Positions 9,178 through 18,056 of a stretch of 64,000 nt of DNA are shown in pieces. Location of the stretch: positions 620,001 through 684,000 of the forward strand of contig NZ_CP044016.1 in NCBI RefSeq assembly GCF_004337365.2, given 5' to 3'. The position numbers and the translations under genes were made by a program. The notes beneath the pieces were generated by a model, which saw only the letters and a list, made by a program, of their open reading frames with translations, was not told where the DNA came from and searched no databases. Source of the stretch: Rhizosphaericola mali. GTDB taxonomy: Bacteria > Bacteroidota > Bacteroidia > Chitinophagales > Chitinophagaceae. Each line of letters begins with the position of its first letter. Position 1 is the first letter of the stretch.

Positions 9178-10721
9178 ATCAATTTATCAAAACCTATTTT
9201 CGCTGCGAATTTATTGTATATAACCTTATAGTGACTTTTAAAATTTTCAACATCTGGTGCATTCTCCAGCATCCAAGCATGTATGATTTTCTCCTTCCAT
9301 TTGGGTTGCTTACAGTTTTCTCTAAACCAATTTTTCGCAATATCTCTATCTCTAATTATGTCATTAATATCATGAGAGCTAAAGCACATTTGTTTCGTAT
9401 AATCACTATGTATTTTTGCCCAAATTGGATCAGCATCCATTTTTTCATTTAGAAATAATGCCAAAACCCGTTCTGGACTATTTCCTCCTGGTAGTGCCAA
9501 TGCGTTTGGCAAAGACTTAACATCAGTATCTCCGTCAACAATTATCAAAGCATTAGGGAATGTAAATGAGATTATTTTTCGTTTGGCTAAATCTATTAGC
9601 TGTTTACCACCTATGTTTGATTTGTCAATAGTAAAATGGCTTCTCCATTTTGCAGGAATTAATGTATTGATAAAGATTCTAGCTTCATCATCTTCAGTAA
9701 AAATATTTATTCTGTCCGGTGTAGCTTCAGGATCAATGGAAACCTTTAAGAAATTCTTTATTCGTAAAAAAGGTAAACCCTCACTTATATCTATCAGCCC
9801 ATCAATTTTTCGTAAATAAAGAATATTAATATCCTTGGAACTTGATTTGTTTTTTTCTTGATATTCACAAGCTATTTCTAAAATTGTTAACGAATGTGTT
9901 GTAAATATTAACTGAAATCCTAATTCTTGTGAAAATTTATTGAGAAAATCAAATAGCTTTATTTGTGAGCCTGGATAGATTGAGGCATCTAGCTCATCGA
10001 TTGCTAATATTCCTCCTTTATAAACTTTTGGATATTTTTTCTTGAGCCTTCTGAAAGACAAAACTGCCAACAAAATTTTACTAATGTCATCCTGACCAGC
10101 TGAGTTAGACTCCCAATCATAATTATCGGTATTGATGCCCATACTTACTTTACTTGGACTCAATAGCATCTCATTCTGTATTGACTCATCAGCACTGATC
10201 AAGATATTCTTATGCCACTTATTGAAAAATCTTAATTCCTCATCTGTCAAGGAATGATTAATGCTCGCTTTTATATTTTTTATCTCACCTAATGGAAACA
10301 ATCGTCCAAGGCTTAAATATATAACGGGATATTGCATATATCCGCTACCTTGCTCCCTATTTCCTTTTTGCCAAAATCGAATTAGCCCTTTTCTTTTATC
10401 TCTATTTATACTTTCGAGTTCAAATGGAAGATCACTTTTATTATAGAAATTTAATTTCCATAAATGTTCTCCTGCTTTATCAAATTTTTTTGACAATCTG
10501 AATTTTTCTATAAAAGAAGATCTATAACTCCCACCACATAGTGGTCTTTCATCCTTAAACTCAGGAATTTCAGTTATAGTAAATGGTTGAGTCATTAATC
10601 CAAGAAGAGTGGTTTTTTGCGTACCATTTTGTCCAGCTATTATAGTTATGTTCTTACCTAAGTCAAAATGAACATTTTGAAATCCTCTAAATTTTTCAAT
10701 CTCTACCGATTTTATAATCAT
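9174..10721 (-). CDS. OLD-like ABC-ATPase with TOPRIM domain
   Basis: 515 residues. The N-terminal ABC/SMC-type ATPase has a P-loop at G30-QNGTQ-K36-T (Gln replaces the usual Gly before Lys), an ABC signature-like SAGQDD, Walker B with LAIDELDASIYP and a switch His in TTHS. The C-terminal part has TOPRIM acidic residues: E343 in FTEDDEARIF and D396/D398 in ALIIVDGDTD. This ATPase-TOPRIM order is that of the OLD family of nucleases, which includes several phage-defence proteins. Its stop overlaps the start of the Dam-type methylase by ATGA, so the two form one operon. The inferred role is nucleic-acid cleavage in defence, with the methylase as the possible protecting partner. Confidence 0.8.
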   Translation of the reverse strand: MIIKSVEIEKFRGFQNVHFDLGKNITIIAGQNGTQKTTLLGLMTQPFTITEIPEFKDERPLCGGSYRSSFIEKFRLSKKFDKAGEHLWKLNFYNKSDLPFELESINRDKRKGLIRFWQKGNREQGSGYMQYPVIYLSLGRLFPLGEIKNIKASINHSLTDEELRFFNKWHKNILISADESIQNEMLLSPSKVSMGINTDNYDWESNSAGQDDISKILLAVLSFRRLKKKYPKVYKGGILAIDELDASIYPGSQIKLFDFLNKFSQELGFQLIFTTHSLTILEIACEYQEKNKSSSKDINILYLRKIDGLIDISEGLPFLRIKNFLKVSIDPEATPDRINIFTEDDEARIFINTLIPAKWRSHFTIDKSNIGGKQLIDLAKRKIISFTFPNALIIVDGDTDVKSLPNALALPGGNSPERVLALFLNEKMDADPIWAKIHSDYTKQMCFSSHDINDIIRDRDIAKNWFRENCKQPKWKEKIIHAWMLENAPDVENFKSHYKVIYNKFAAKIGFDKLI

Positions 10722-11288
10722 AATAGTCTATAGCTATTGTTTTCGTCAGGAATATTTTCAAATATAAAACTATTATCATTTGTTGAAGTTTTATTTGGTA
10801 TTATCTCGGGACTTTCTCAACTAACCAAAACATCTTAGCAATACCTAAACATTGGTAGGCATGATGATAAATGACTCCAAAAGACATCGAAAGCATCGAA
10901 GAAATTGTCATACCGAACTGCTTAAGGCATGGAAAAGGAACCTCGGATTGTGAGGTAGTGAAAAGAATGGTATAGGCTAAAAAGAAAAATAAGTTTTCGT
11001 GCAGGGAATAATATGATTCTGGGATGTTTTTGGGGCTTTTAGGGGGATTCTTGTATTTGAAATCTCCAGTATTCATAACTTGTAGTTAATAAAAATTGTA
11101 CCCACTCAACTATCGAAAATAGATATATAGATATTCCAAAAGAACAATACCAAAAAAAGTATTGAGAAAGGTTGATCAAAAACAATTAGTCTAAACTCAA
11201 ATATTTCATATGATTTGTCTGTAGAGACAAATTGTGATTTGTTTTTTATTATTATAAACCTGGAATAATGATAGTAATAAAATAAATA
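10722..11288. other. Intergenic region with one uncertain ORF
   Basis: AT-rich stretch that should contain the promoter of the ATPase/methylase operon on the minus strand and that of the DUF6624-like gene on the plus strand. The only frame of note is 10801-11076 (minus). No repeat or RNA gene was recognised. Confidence 0.4.
10801..11076 (-). CDS. Uncertain hypothetical protein
   Basis: An open frame of 91 codons, with a Pro/Lys-rich start and a hydrophobic middle (LFFFLAYTILF). It is less AT-rich than its surroundings, which is why it is listed. I see no family signature and no clear ribosome binding site. It may be a fragment or noise. Confidence 0.25.
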   Translation of the reverse strand: MNTGDFKYKNPPKSPKNIPESYYSLHENLFFFLAYTILFTTSQSEVPFPCLKQFGMTISSMLSMSFGVIYHHAYQCLGIAKMFWLVEKVPR

Positions 11289-12332
11289 TTGCAAATGAAA
11301 ACAATATATATGATACTAAAAAAGGGAAAATTATTTGTGGTATTCTTTAGCTTTATAACCATTTTGAATTTACAAGGACAAACAATCAAGAGAATTAATC
11401 AATTTTATTATTCAGTACAAAAAGCGGATAGTCTCTATAAAAGTAAAAATTATATAGCGGCAGCGGATATTAATATTAGTGAATATTATTGGTTGAAGTC
11501 AATTGGACAACTAGAAAAAACTAATGAATTTTTTTCAGTACCATATGATGCACTATGCAATTTATCATTAGGGAATAAAAACGATTCGGCTTTTAAGTTA
11601 CTCAAGGAATTAATTCAATATGATAACTTTCCTTATATGTCTTCATTATTAACAGATAATGACCTTAATGATTTAAGAAAAGATAAGAAATGGAAAGAAA
11701 TTTATGGTTCCCAAATTGAAAATATAATAAATACCCAAAATCAAAAGATTAATAAACAATTGATTGGAAAACTTGATTCGATTCGGGAAAAGGACCAAAA
11801 ACCTAGGTTTCAATATATGGATACTATCAAAAAGTATGGTGTAAAATCAATACAGGCAAACTTTTTGGGCAAGCAAATTCTAAAGCAAGACTCATTAAAT
11901 CTAATTGCTTTATTATCACTGATAGATAGTAATGGTTGGCCTTCTAAGGTCGAGGTTGGAGAAAAGGGAGAGCAAACTATTTTTCTTGTTATTCAGCATG
12001 CCCCCCTTGATGTTCAAGAAAAGTATTTGCCTATTATGGAAAAAGCTGCATTTAATGGAGATATTAAAAAATCGCAATTAGCCTATTTACAAGATAGGGT
12101 ATTGTGGCGGAAAAGGTCACTACAACTTTATGGTTCACAGATAAAAATAGATGAACACGGAAAAGCATTGTATCCATTTCCTATGGAAGATCCATTGAAT
12201 GTTAATCTGCGTAGATTCAGTGTAGGGCTTTTTTCTATGGAAGAGTATATGTCAAAAAATGGGGGAGAATGGGACGCAAAAAATTATATAAAAATTCTTC
12301 CAGAGTTAATTGATAATCTAAAACGCAAATAA
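11289..12332 (+). CDS. DUF6624-like secreted protein
   Basis: 347 residues. A signal-peptide-like hydrophobic stretch (about 15-30, VVFFSFITILNLQGQ) is followed by a TPR-like helical region (ADSLYKSKNYIAAADI) and a C-terminal domain with DSNGWPSKVEVGEKGEQTIF, VIQHA and LAYLQDRVLWR. This C-terminal pattern is that of DUF6624, a Bacteroidota domain of unknown function. It stands 79 nt upstream of the RiPP precursor, on the same strand and with the same very AT-rich composition. It may be part of the cluster, but a biosynthetic role is not shown. Confidence 0.7.
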   Translation: MQMKTIYMILKKGKLFVVFFSFITILNLQGQTIKRINQFYYSVQKADSLYKSKNYIAAADINISEYYWLKSIGQLEKTNEFFSVPYDALCNLSLGNKNDSAFKLLKELIQYDNFPYMSSLLTDNDLNDLRKDKKWKEIYGSQIENIINTQNQKINKQLIGKLDSIREKDQKPRFQYMDTIKKYGVKSIQANFLGKQILKQDSLNLIALLSLIDSNGWPSKVEVGEKGEQTIFLVIQHAPLDVQEKYLPIMEKAAFNGDIKKSQLAYLQDRVLWRKRSLQLYGSQIKIDEHGKALYPFPMEDPLNVNLRRFSVGLFSMEEYMSKNGGEWDAKNYIKILPELIDNLKRK

Positions 12333-12411
12333 AAAATGTTGTTAATAACAAGGGCCATTTTCCTGAAAGCCTAATAGAAAAAGTAAGGAGTTAATCTTTC
12401 ATTACAGTATC

Positions 12412-12600
12412 ATGAAAAAGCTAGAATTAAAAAAAGCCGAATTGGAAGCAATGTCTGAAAATGATTTAGACAAAATCATTGGTGGATCTAAACCTGTTTC
12501 TGGGAGTGATGACACTACAACTGTAACTGTGACTATAACGATTACTGTATCGTCAGTTGCAGAAGATAGTGATGATGATCCAGATCCAGACAGTGATTAG
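12412..12600 (+). CDS. gwsA: Grasp-with-spasm RiPP precursor peptide
   Basis: 62 residues. The leader (1-25) has the LxxxELEAMS..DLDKI pattern and ends in the double-glycine site I22-I-G24-G25, typical of Bacteroidota GG-leader peptides. The inferred core (26-62) has an alternating hydroxyl/aliphatic stretch TTTVTVTITITVSS (35-48) and then the acidic tail EDSDDDPDPDSD (51-62). Graspetide ligases join Ser/Thr/Lys side chains to Asp/Glu carboxylates; this core has 7 Thr and 2 Ser facing 8 acidic residues. The ATP-grasp and SPASM genes follow, and a C39 peptidase exporter that would cut after GG is encoded downstream. A good AAGGAG ribosome site precedes it. The symbol is by analogy. Confidence 0.88.
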   Translation: MKKLELKKAELEAMSENDLDKIIGGSKPVSGSDDTTTVTVTITITVSSVAEDSDDDPDPDSD

Positions 12601-12620
12601 TATCGCATTCTTTTCTAAAT

Positions 12621-12668
12621 GGAGGTTGTTATATTTAATTTTTTATTAATAAACAACCTCCTATTTTA
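12621..12668 (+). terminator. Hairpin between precursor and modification genes
   Basis: A perfect 10-bp stem (12621-12630 with 12652-12661, GGAGGTTGTT/AACAACCTCC) with an AT-rich loop, followed by TATTTTAATT. It lies 20 nt after the precursor stop. It is probably a leaky terminator or RNA-stabilising hairpin that keeps precursor mRNA in excess over enzyme mRNA, as in many RiPP operons. Confidence 0.65.
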
Positions 12669-12727
12669 ATTGAAGCAAAAAAAGAATTATTCTTAATTAT
12701 TCCTCTTAATTTAATCTTTACTATACT

Positions 12728-13732
12728 ATGATTTTAATATTGAGTCGAGTAACCGATCATTCATCAACATTAGTACTTGAGTGGTTAAAGTCGCTTAAAG
12801 AAGATGTTATTAGAATTAATGGTGATAAGCCAAATGATATGACCCTGCTATTCTGTAATCTAAATGAGAATAAAACTATTATAGAGCATTTGGGAAAGGA
12901 AATTAACTTATTGGATTTCAATAGTATATGGTACAGAAGAAGGCCACTTTCTATCGATAATTTTCTATTGAATAAAAATGATTCTCTAAATAAAAGAATT
13001 TTTTTTGACAATATGGATTATCAAAAGGGGCATATAAAAAAAGAAATAGATACTTTAATTAATTTTATTTATTACAAAATAAATAGTGCTGGAATGTTTG
13101 TTTTAGGAGATCCGAATAAAGGAAACTTGAATAAATTAGAAGTTTTAAATATGGCACAAAAAGTTGGATTGAAAATTCCACAGACTTATATAATCTCTCA
13201 AAAGGAACAATTGATAAAATTAATGGAAAATAACTCATCATTCATAACTAAAGCAATGAAAGATAGTGTCTATTTAATAACTAAGCAGTTTGGTTACTAT
13301 ACTTATACTGAGCGTATAACTTCTAGTTTAATCCATAAATTACCAGACTCTTTTCCGCCTTCATTAATACAGCAGGAAATAACAAAAAAATATGAAATAA
13401 GATCATTTTATTTAAATGGAAGATTTTACTCGATGGTAATATTCTCTCAGTCAAATAAAAAAACAGAGGTTGATTTCAGAAAATATAGTCATGAAAAAAT
13501 AAATCGTTATGTACCATTTAATTTACCTGATAAAATCGAAAAAAAATTATTAATTCTTATGAATGACGAATTGAAACTTAATACTGGAAGTATTGATATT
13601 ATAGTCGACAAAAATGATAATTATATTTTCTTAGAAGTTAATCCTGTTGGCCAGTTTACTATGACTTCACTTCCTTGTAACTATTTATTAGAAAAAAAAA
13701 TAGCTGAGTTATTATGTCAGAAACAAAATTGA
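12728..13732 (+). CDS. gwsG: Grasp-with-spasm ATP-grasp peptide ligase
   Basis: 334 residues with the layout of RiPP ATP-grasp ligases (graspetide synthetases). The N-terminal domain starts MILILSRVTDHSSTLVLEWL and has WYRRRP, a hallmark of this group. The central ATP-binding part includes FITKAMKDS and the C-terminal metal-binding residues are in TGSIDIIVDKND..FLEVNPVGQF (Asp, Glu and Asn ligands). It is expected to activate Asp/Glu side chains of the precursor as acyl phosphates and form ester or amide crosslinks with Thr/Ser. It follows the precursor; the next ORF overlaps its end by 19 nt. Confidence 0.88.
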   Translation: MILILSRVTDHSSTLVLEWLKSLKEDVIRINGDKPNDMTLLFCNLNENKTIIEHLGKEINLLDFNSIWYRRRPLSIDNFLLNKNDSLNKRIFFDNMDYQKGHIKKEIDTLINFIYYKINSAGMFVLGDPNKGNLNKLEVLNMAQKVGLKIPQTYIISQKEQLIKLMENNSSFITKAMKDSVYLITKQFGYYTYTERITSSLIHKLPDSFPPSLIQQEITKKYEIRSFYLNGRFYSMVIFSQSNKKTEVDFRKYSHEKINRYVPFNLPDKIEKKLLILMNDELKLNTGSIDIIVDKNDNYIFLEVNPVGQFTMTSLPCNYLLEKKIAELLCQKQN

Positions 13733-13935
13733 ATAAATTAGAAATTGATGAGTGCCAACTCGCCACTTTGCCATTATTTTATCGAAATATTATATATAAT
13801 GAATTAACTCAACTTAGTAGTCCCTTAGATTTATCCAAATATATAGAAGATTGGAACAGTTATATATATTATGAATCTTCAGAAAATCCGATTTCGAAAA
13901 TTATTGACTATTCTATCGAAAAATTTGAAAAGTAA
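13714..13935 (+). CDS. Small unknown protein of the RiPP operon
   Basis: 73 residues, acidic and Tyr/Ile-rich, with no signal or membrane segment. Its ATG lies within the end of the ATP-grasp gene (19-nt overlap), which suggests translational coupling, and the SPASM gene begins 20 nt after its stop. No family was recognised. It could be a second small partner of the ligase or of the SPASM protein; it lacks a GG leader and so is not an obvious second precursor. Confidence 0.65.
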   Translation: MSETKLNKLEIDECQLATLPLFYRNIIYNELTQLSSPLDLSKYIEDWNSYIYYESSENPISKIIDYSIEKFEK

Positions 13936-13955
13936 AAAATTTTAAATATTATTTT

Positions 13956-14993
13956 ATGATTGAAAATTCATTATTAGCAAAATACATATATATATATTCT
14001 GATTGTTTCTTGGTTAGAGGTGCCAATCGAAGTCTTATTTATGATATAAGTAAGAGAAAAATGATTTTTATTGATAATCAATTGTATAATATATTAAAAT
14101 TGGCAAGGGAATATACAATTGGAGAAATTCTTGAAATGTTTACTGAAAAAGAAGATATAAATAATTTTGAAAAAATATTGAAAGATCTTATCAATACCAA
14201 CCTCTGTGAACTAGTTGAGGACATAAAGTTATTTCCTCCTATTGAGATTGCTTGGGAGCATCCCTCTATTATACAAAATGCAATAATAGATATACGAAAT
14301 ACCATTCATGATTTTGAAGATATTTTCAATGAATTGGACGAATTAGGGTGCTATCATATACAAATACGCATTTTTAGTCGTACAATTACTATTGCAGAGA
14401 TTCAAAATCTAATCTTGAATAAGACTAAGAATAAAAAATTTAGAAGCATTAATTTAACTCTTCCATTTGATAAACATATTGAAATAAGTGAATTAAGAGA
14501 ATTAGTTATAAAATTTCCATTTATACAAATTAATATATATGATTCAAAAGAATCGGGGTCTGTTCCTAATTGTAATAGTAGAATAATATTCGTGAAACAA
14601 AACATTCAATCATGTAATAATTGTGGAATTATAAATTTGGAATCATTGAATTTTCCTTCTATTCAAGGGTTGATGCATAATATATTATTTAATGGTTGCT
14701 TAAATAGGAAAATTTCTATAGATGAGAATGGCAATATCAAGAATTGTCCTTCTATGAATAAAGATTATGGTAAATATGGAGAATCTACATTTAAGGATAT
14801 ATTGCTAAAAGAAAGTTTTAATAACTTTAAAAAATATTGGTATATAAATAAAGATGAAATTGAAATTTGCAAAGACTGTGAATTTAGATATTTATGTTCA
14901 GATTGTAGGGCCTATACTGCTGATTCAAAAAATATACTTTCTAAACCAGAAAAATGTAAGTATAATCCATATACATCAACATGGGAAAAATAA
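13956..14993 (+). CDS. gwsS: Grasp-with-spasm SPASM-domain peptide maturase
   Basis: 345 residues. The C-terminal SPASM-like region has Cys at 248, 264, 305, 308, 314, 317 and 334 (NGCLNRK, IKNCPS, CKDCEFRYLCSDC), suited to auxiliary iron-sulfur clusters. The N-terminal part has no CxxxCxxC radical-SAM motif; only a CNNC pair is seen. This matches the SPASM partner that always accompanies the ATP-grasp enzyme in grasp-with-spasm systems, whose exact role is unknown. The early part (LIYDISKRKMIFIDNQLY) may be a precursor-recognition region. Confidence 0.85.
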   Translation: MIENSLLAKYIYIYSDCFLVRGANRSLIYDISKRKMIFIDNQLYNILKLAREYTIGEILEMFTEKEDINNFEKILKDLINTNLCELVEDIKLFPPIEIAWEHPSIIQNAIIDIRNTIHDFEDIFNELDELGCYHIQIRIFSRTITIAEIQNLILNKTKNKKFRSINLTLPFDKHIEISELRELVIKFPFIQINIYDSKESGSVPNCNSRIIFVKQNIQSCNNCGIINLESLNFPSIQGLMHNILFNGCLNRKISIDENGNIKNCPSMNKDYGKYGESTFKDILLKESFNNFKKYWYINKDEIEICKDCEFRYLCSDCRAYTADSKNILSKPEKCKYNPYTSTWEK

Positions 14994-15390
14994 ATAATAA
15001 AAGTATTTGTATTCCTGATTTATTTATAGGACAAAGCTATTTATTAAAGATTTTAGTTTAATTATCTAACATTAATAATATCGAATAATATATACGTAGT
15101 TGTATAAACTTTAAAAATATTTTTTTAGATAGTTATAGTTTATTATAACTCAATTAAAATTAGTCTTAATTCAATGGTTTTCGTCTAAAACTATTAAATA
15201 AATTCTTTTGCACTGATTCTTTATATTAAATGTAATTGTATTGAAGCCATTTGGCTTTTCTTGCCAGGAAAGTATTAGAAGTACTTCAGTTTTGAAATTT
15301 AGATAACTATAATATATTGTAATGAACTATGTTTTAATTATAATTTTTCGAATTGGAGTTAGATATAATTTGTTAAAAGTCTATATATAA
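14994..15390. other. AT-rich spacer inside the RiPP cluster
   Basis: Almost 400 nt of very AT-rich sequence with no open frame worth calling. It has a short weak hairpin around 15243-15257 (AAGCC/GGCTT) and the related words GATAGTTATAGTT and GATAACTATAATA. It probably separates two transcripts (biosynthesis and outer-membrane/export). Confidence 0.4.
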
Positions 15391-17769
15391 ATGAATAGCT
15401 TCAAATTAATTTTAATTTTTGTAGGACTAGCACTATTGGGCAAAGGGCAATCATTGAAAGTTATTGTTAGTAGTAATGAACACACTATTTCAGGGATAGA
15501 CTTGCAGTTATTTAACGGCAATAAAATAATTGGAAGCTCTACCACTGATAGTTTTGGAATATGTATCTTCAGCGGCTTAAAACCTTTAGATTATAAAATA
15601 AAAGTAGTTAGCAGTTTGTATGTTATGGATAGTTTTTTTATAAGATTAAACATAGACACCTCGATTGAAATACATTTAAAATTAAATAATCATAAATTAC
15701 AAGAGGTAGTTGTAAATTCACAAAAACCTTCCATTCAAAGGAAAATAGACAGGCTTATATTTAATATTGCAGATAATGTAAATTATATAGGCGATAATTT
15801 ATTATCAGTACTATCAAAATTACCTAAAATTAATGTTGATGAAAATTCTATTGCTATAATAGGCAAAGGGGATGTGTCTATAATGATTAATGATAAAATC
15901 GTTCCGATTCCGAATGGAAATTCTTTAATAGCTTTTCTTAAGTCAATCCCTGCATCTAGAATAGATCACATCGAAGTGATGACAAATCCGCCCTCTATAT
16001 ATAGTGCTGAGGGAAATGGAGGAATTATCAATATTATATTAAAAAAAAATAAAGATAAAGGCATTACCGGGTCTATTCAATCTACATTTTTTAAGGGAAA
16101 ATATATAAATATAGTGCCAAGCGTTAATCTAAATTACAATACCTCAAAGTATAAATATTTTCTAAATGTAACACCAGGAATAGGAGCACAAGAAAATGTT
16201 ATTATTTCAAATTTAAGAAACCAGATATCCAATAGGGTAACAAATGAAAGAAATAAAACTCTTTCGAATTTTTTAATGGTATCGGGAGGAATGGAAACTG
16301 AAATTGATAAAATTAATACAATAAGTGCCTCAATGAATTACATGGTATCATATCCTAAACAGAGTAGTTCTATTCAGTCAATTTTCACCAATCAAGAAAA
16401 TATAATTGATTCCCTATCAAAACAAACTAATATAAGCAAAACATGGGTAGAGACAATTTCAGGAAATTTACACTATACATTATCCTTTGATTCAATATCA
16501 AGAAGAAAATTAACGATTGATGCAGACTTGTCTCAAAATAAAGCAAGAATTCCGGTATTTATTGATAATGAAATATATAATGGACTTGTGAGTCAAAACA
16601 TTATATCCAAAAAGGGAAAGTACTCTAATAGCACCCCAAATACGGTACTCTTTTCACTTAATACATTAATACATTATCCAATAAAAAAAATTGATTTCTC
16701 ATTTGGTTTGCGTTTTAGTTTTGTTTCAAGTGAAATTAATACTGAGCTAAATACAAATAGTATAATGAGCTTAAATCCCCCGTTTAATAATTATTTTCAT
16801 TATAATGAAAATACCCAAGCTTTTTTTGCAAATATGAGTACAGATATAACGCGAAAGCTGTCTTTACAAACTGGAGTAAGATTAGAAAATACTTTTACAA
16901 CAAGTATTCCAAATCATAGAGAGGATAGTTCATATTCTTATAATTATCTTAATGCCTTTCCAACTATTTATTTATTATACAAAGCAGGAGATCATTATTT
17001 GAACATCAATTATGGAAGAAGAATATCTAGACCGAACATGTCAAGTTTCAATCCTAATTTACGGTATATAGATGATTATACATATATCCAAGGAAATCAA
17101 TATTTGAAACCAACTATTTCAAATAGTATAGAAATTTCAGATACATATAAAAATAATTTAATTTTTTCAACAACTTATTCTTTTAGTAATCATGGAATAG
17201 GAAGTATACCAATTATAGAATCTGATAGTAAGACGGTTATAAATCGGCAATTTAATTACTTGTCTGTCAGAAGCCTCAATATTGAACTATTATATATATT
17301 AAAAACATTTAAATGGCTGCAAAGTAGTAGTAGCTTAGTTTACTACTATAATAAGACTTATTCTGATTTAGATTTTACCAATTCTGATATCACAGGTTGG
17401 GGCGGGGCTTTTACAATTAATTCATCATTCTTCTTTAATAAAATAAAAACTATTAAAAGTGGTGTATATTTTAAATATAATTTTTCATCCGTTAACCAAA
17501 TATACAGGATACCTCACTATTATTTCATAGATTGGTCGGGTCAGTATACCTTTCCTAATAAAAAAACGTCTTTAGGAATTAGAGTTTCCGATATATTCAA
17601 AAGTAGAAGGATTATGAATAGTTATATTTTAAATAATATATCATACGATAGACTTTCCTTTTCTGATACTAGAAGAATATATTTGACCTTTCAATATAAT
17701 TTTGGTAATTTAAGGTTAAAAGGAGCAAAAGCATACAAGGGCGTGGAAGATTCACGAATAGGAAATTAG
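15391..17769 (+). CDS. TonB-receptor-like outer membrane beta-barrel protein
   Basis: 792 residues: signal peptide (about 1-19), a carboxypeptidase-like regulatory domain (about 20-110), a short plug region with LSVLSKLPKINVDEN, IDHIEVMTNPPSIYSAEGNGGIINIILKK, and an outer membrane barrel with YGRRISRPNMSSFNPNLRYID, ending in an aromatic-rich strand (LTFQYNF). This is the outer-membrane beta-barrel receptor group frequently found in Bacteroidota RiPP clusters. Here it may carry the peptide across, or recapture it at, the outer membrane. The composition is as AT-rich as the RiPP genes. Confidence 0.85.
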   Translation: MNSFKLILIFVGLALLGKGQSLKVIVSSNEHTISGIDLQLFNGNKIIGSSTTDSFGICIFSGLKPLDYKIKVVSSLYVMDSFFIRLNIDTSIEIHLKLNNHKLQEVVVNSQKPSIQRKIDRLIFNIADNVNYIGDNLLSVLSKLPKINVDENSIAIIGKGDVSIMINDKIVPIPNGNSLIAFLKSIPASRIDHIEVMTNPPSIYSAEGNGGIINIILKKNKDKGITGSIQSTFFKGKYINIVPSVNLNYNTSKYKYFLNVTPGIGAQENVIISNLRNQISNRVTNERNKTLSNFLMVSGGMETEIDKINTISASMNYMVSYPKQSSSIQSIFTNQENIIDSLSKQTNISKTWVETISGNLHYTLSFDSISRRKLTIDADLSQNKARIPVFIDNEIYNGLVSQNIISKKGKYSNSTPNTVLFSLNTLIHYPIKKIDFSFGLRFSFVSSEINTELNTNSIMSLNPPFNNYFHYNENTQAFFANMSTDITRKLSLQTGVRLENTFTTSIPNHREDSSYSYNYLNAFPTIYLLYKAGDHYLNINYGRRISRPNMSSFNPNLRYIDDYTYIQGNQYLKPTISNSIEISDTYKNNLIFSTTYSFSNHGIGSIPIIESDSKTVINRQFNYLSVRSLNIELLYILKTFKWLQSSSSLVYYYNKTYSDLDFTNSDITGWGGAFTINSSFFFNKIKTIKSGVYFKYNFSSVNQIYRIPHYYFIDWSGQYTFPNKKTSLGIRVSDIFKSRRIMNSYILNNISYDRLSFSDTRRIYLTFQYNFGNLRLKGAKAYKGVEDSRIGN

Positions 17770-18056
17770 GATAAAGCTTGCTATAATAATAGTGTTTAAA
17801 AAATAAGAATAAAATTGGAAACCATTGAGATTTTTTTAATGACTAATTTAAAAATAGATATACCAGAGTAAGATTGTAATTCAGAAATCAAAAAAAGATA
17901 TCAACAGGATTGTAAGAAATCTAATGTGTTAAGAGGTTGGCTAAACAGCTTCTTTGCTTATCAAATTCACATCTGAAAATGACGTTTTCTTTTTTGTGGT
18001 ATGAATGACATCTTAACGCTAGACCCTATTTTTATGAATAATATACTCTAATAAAA

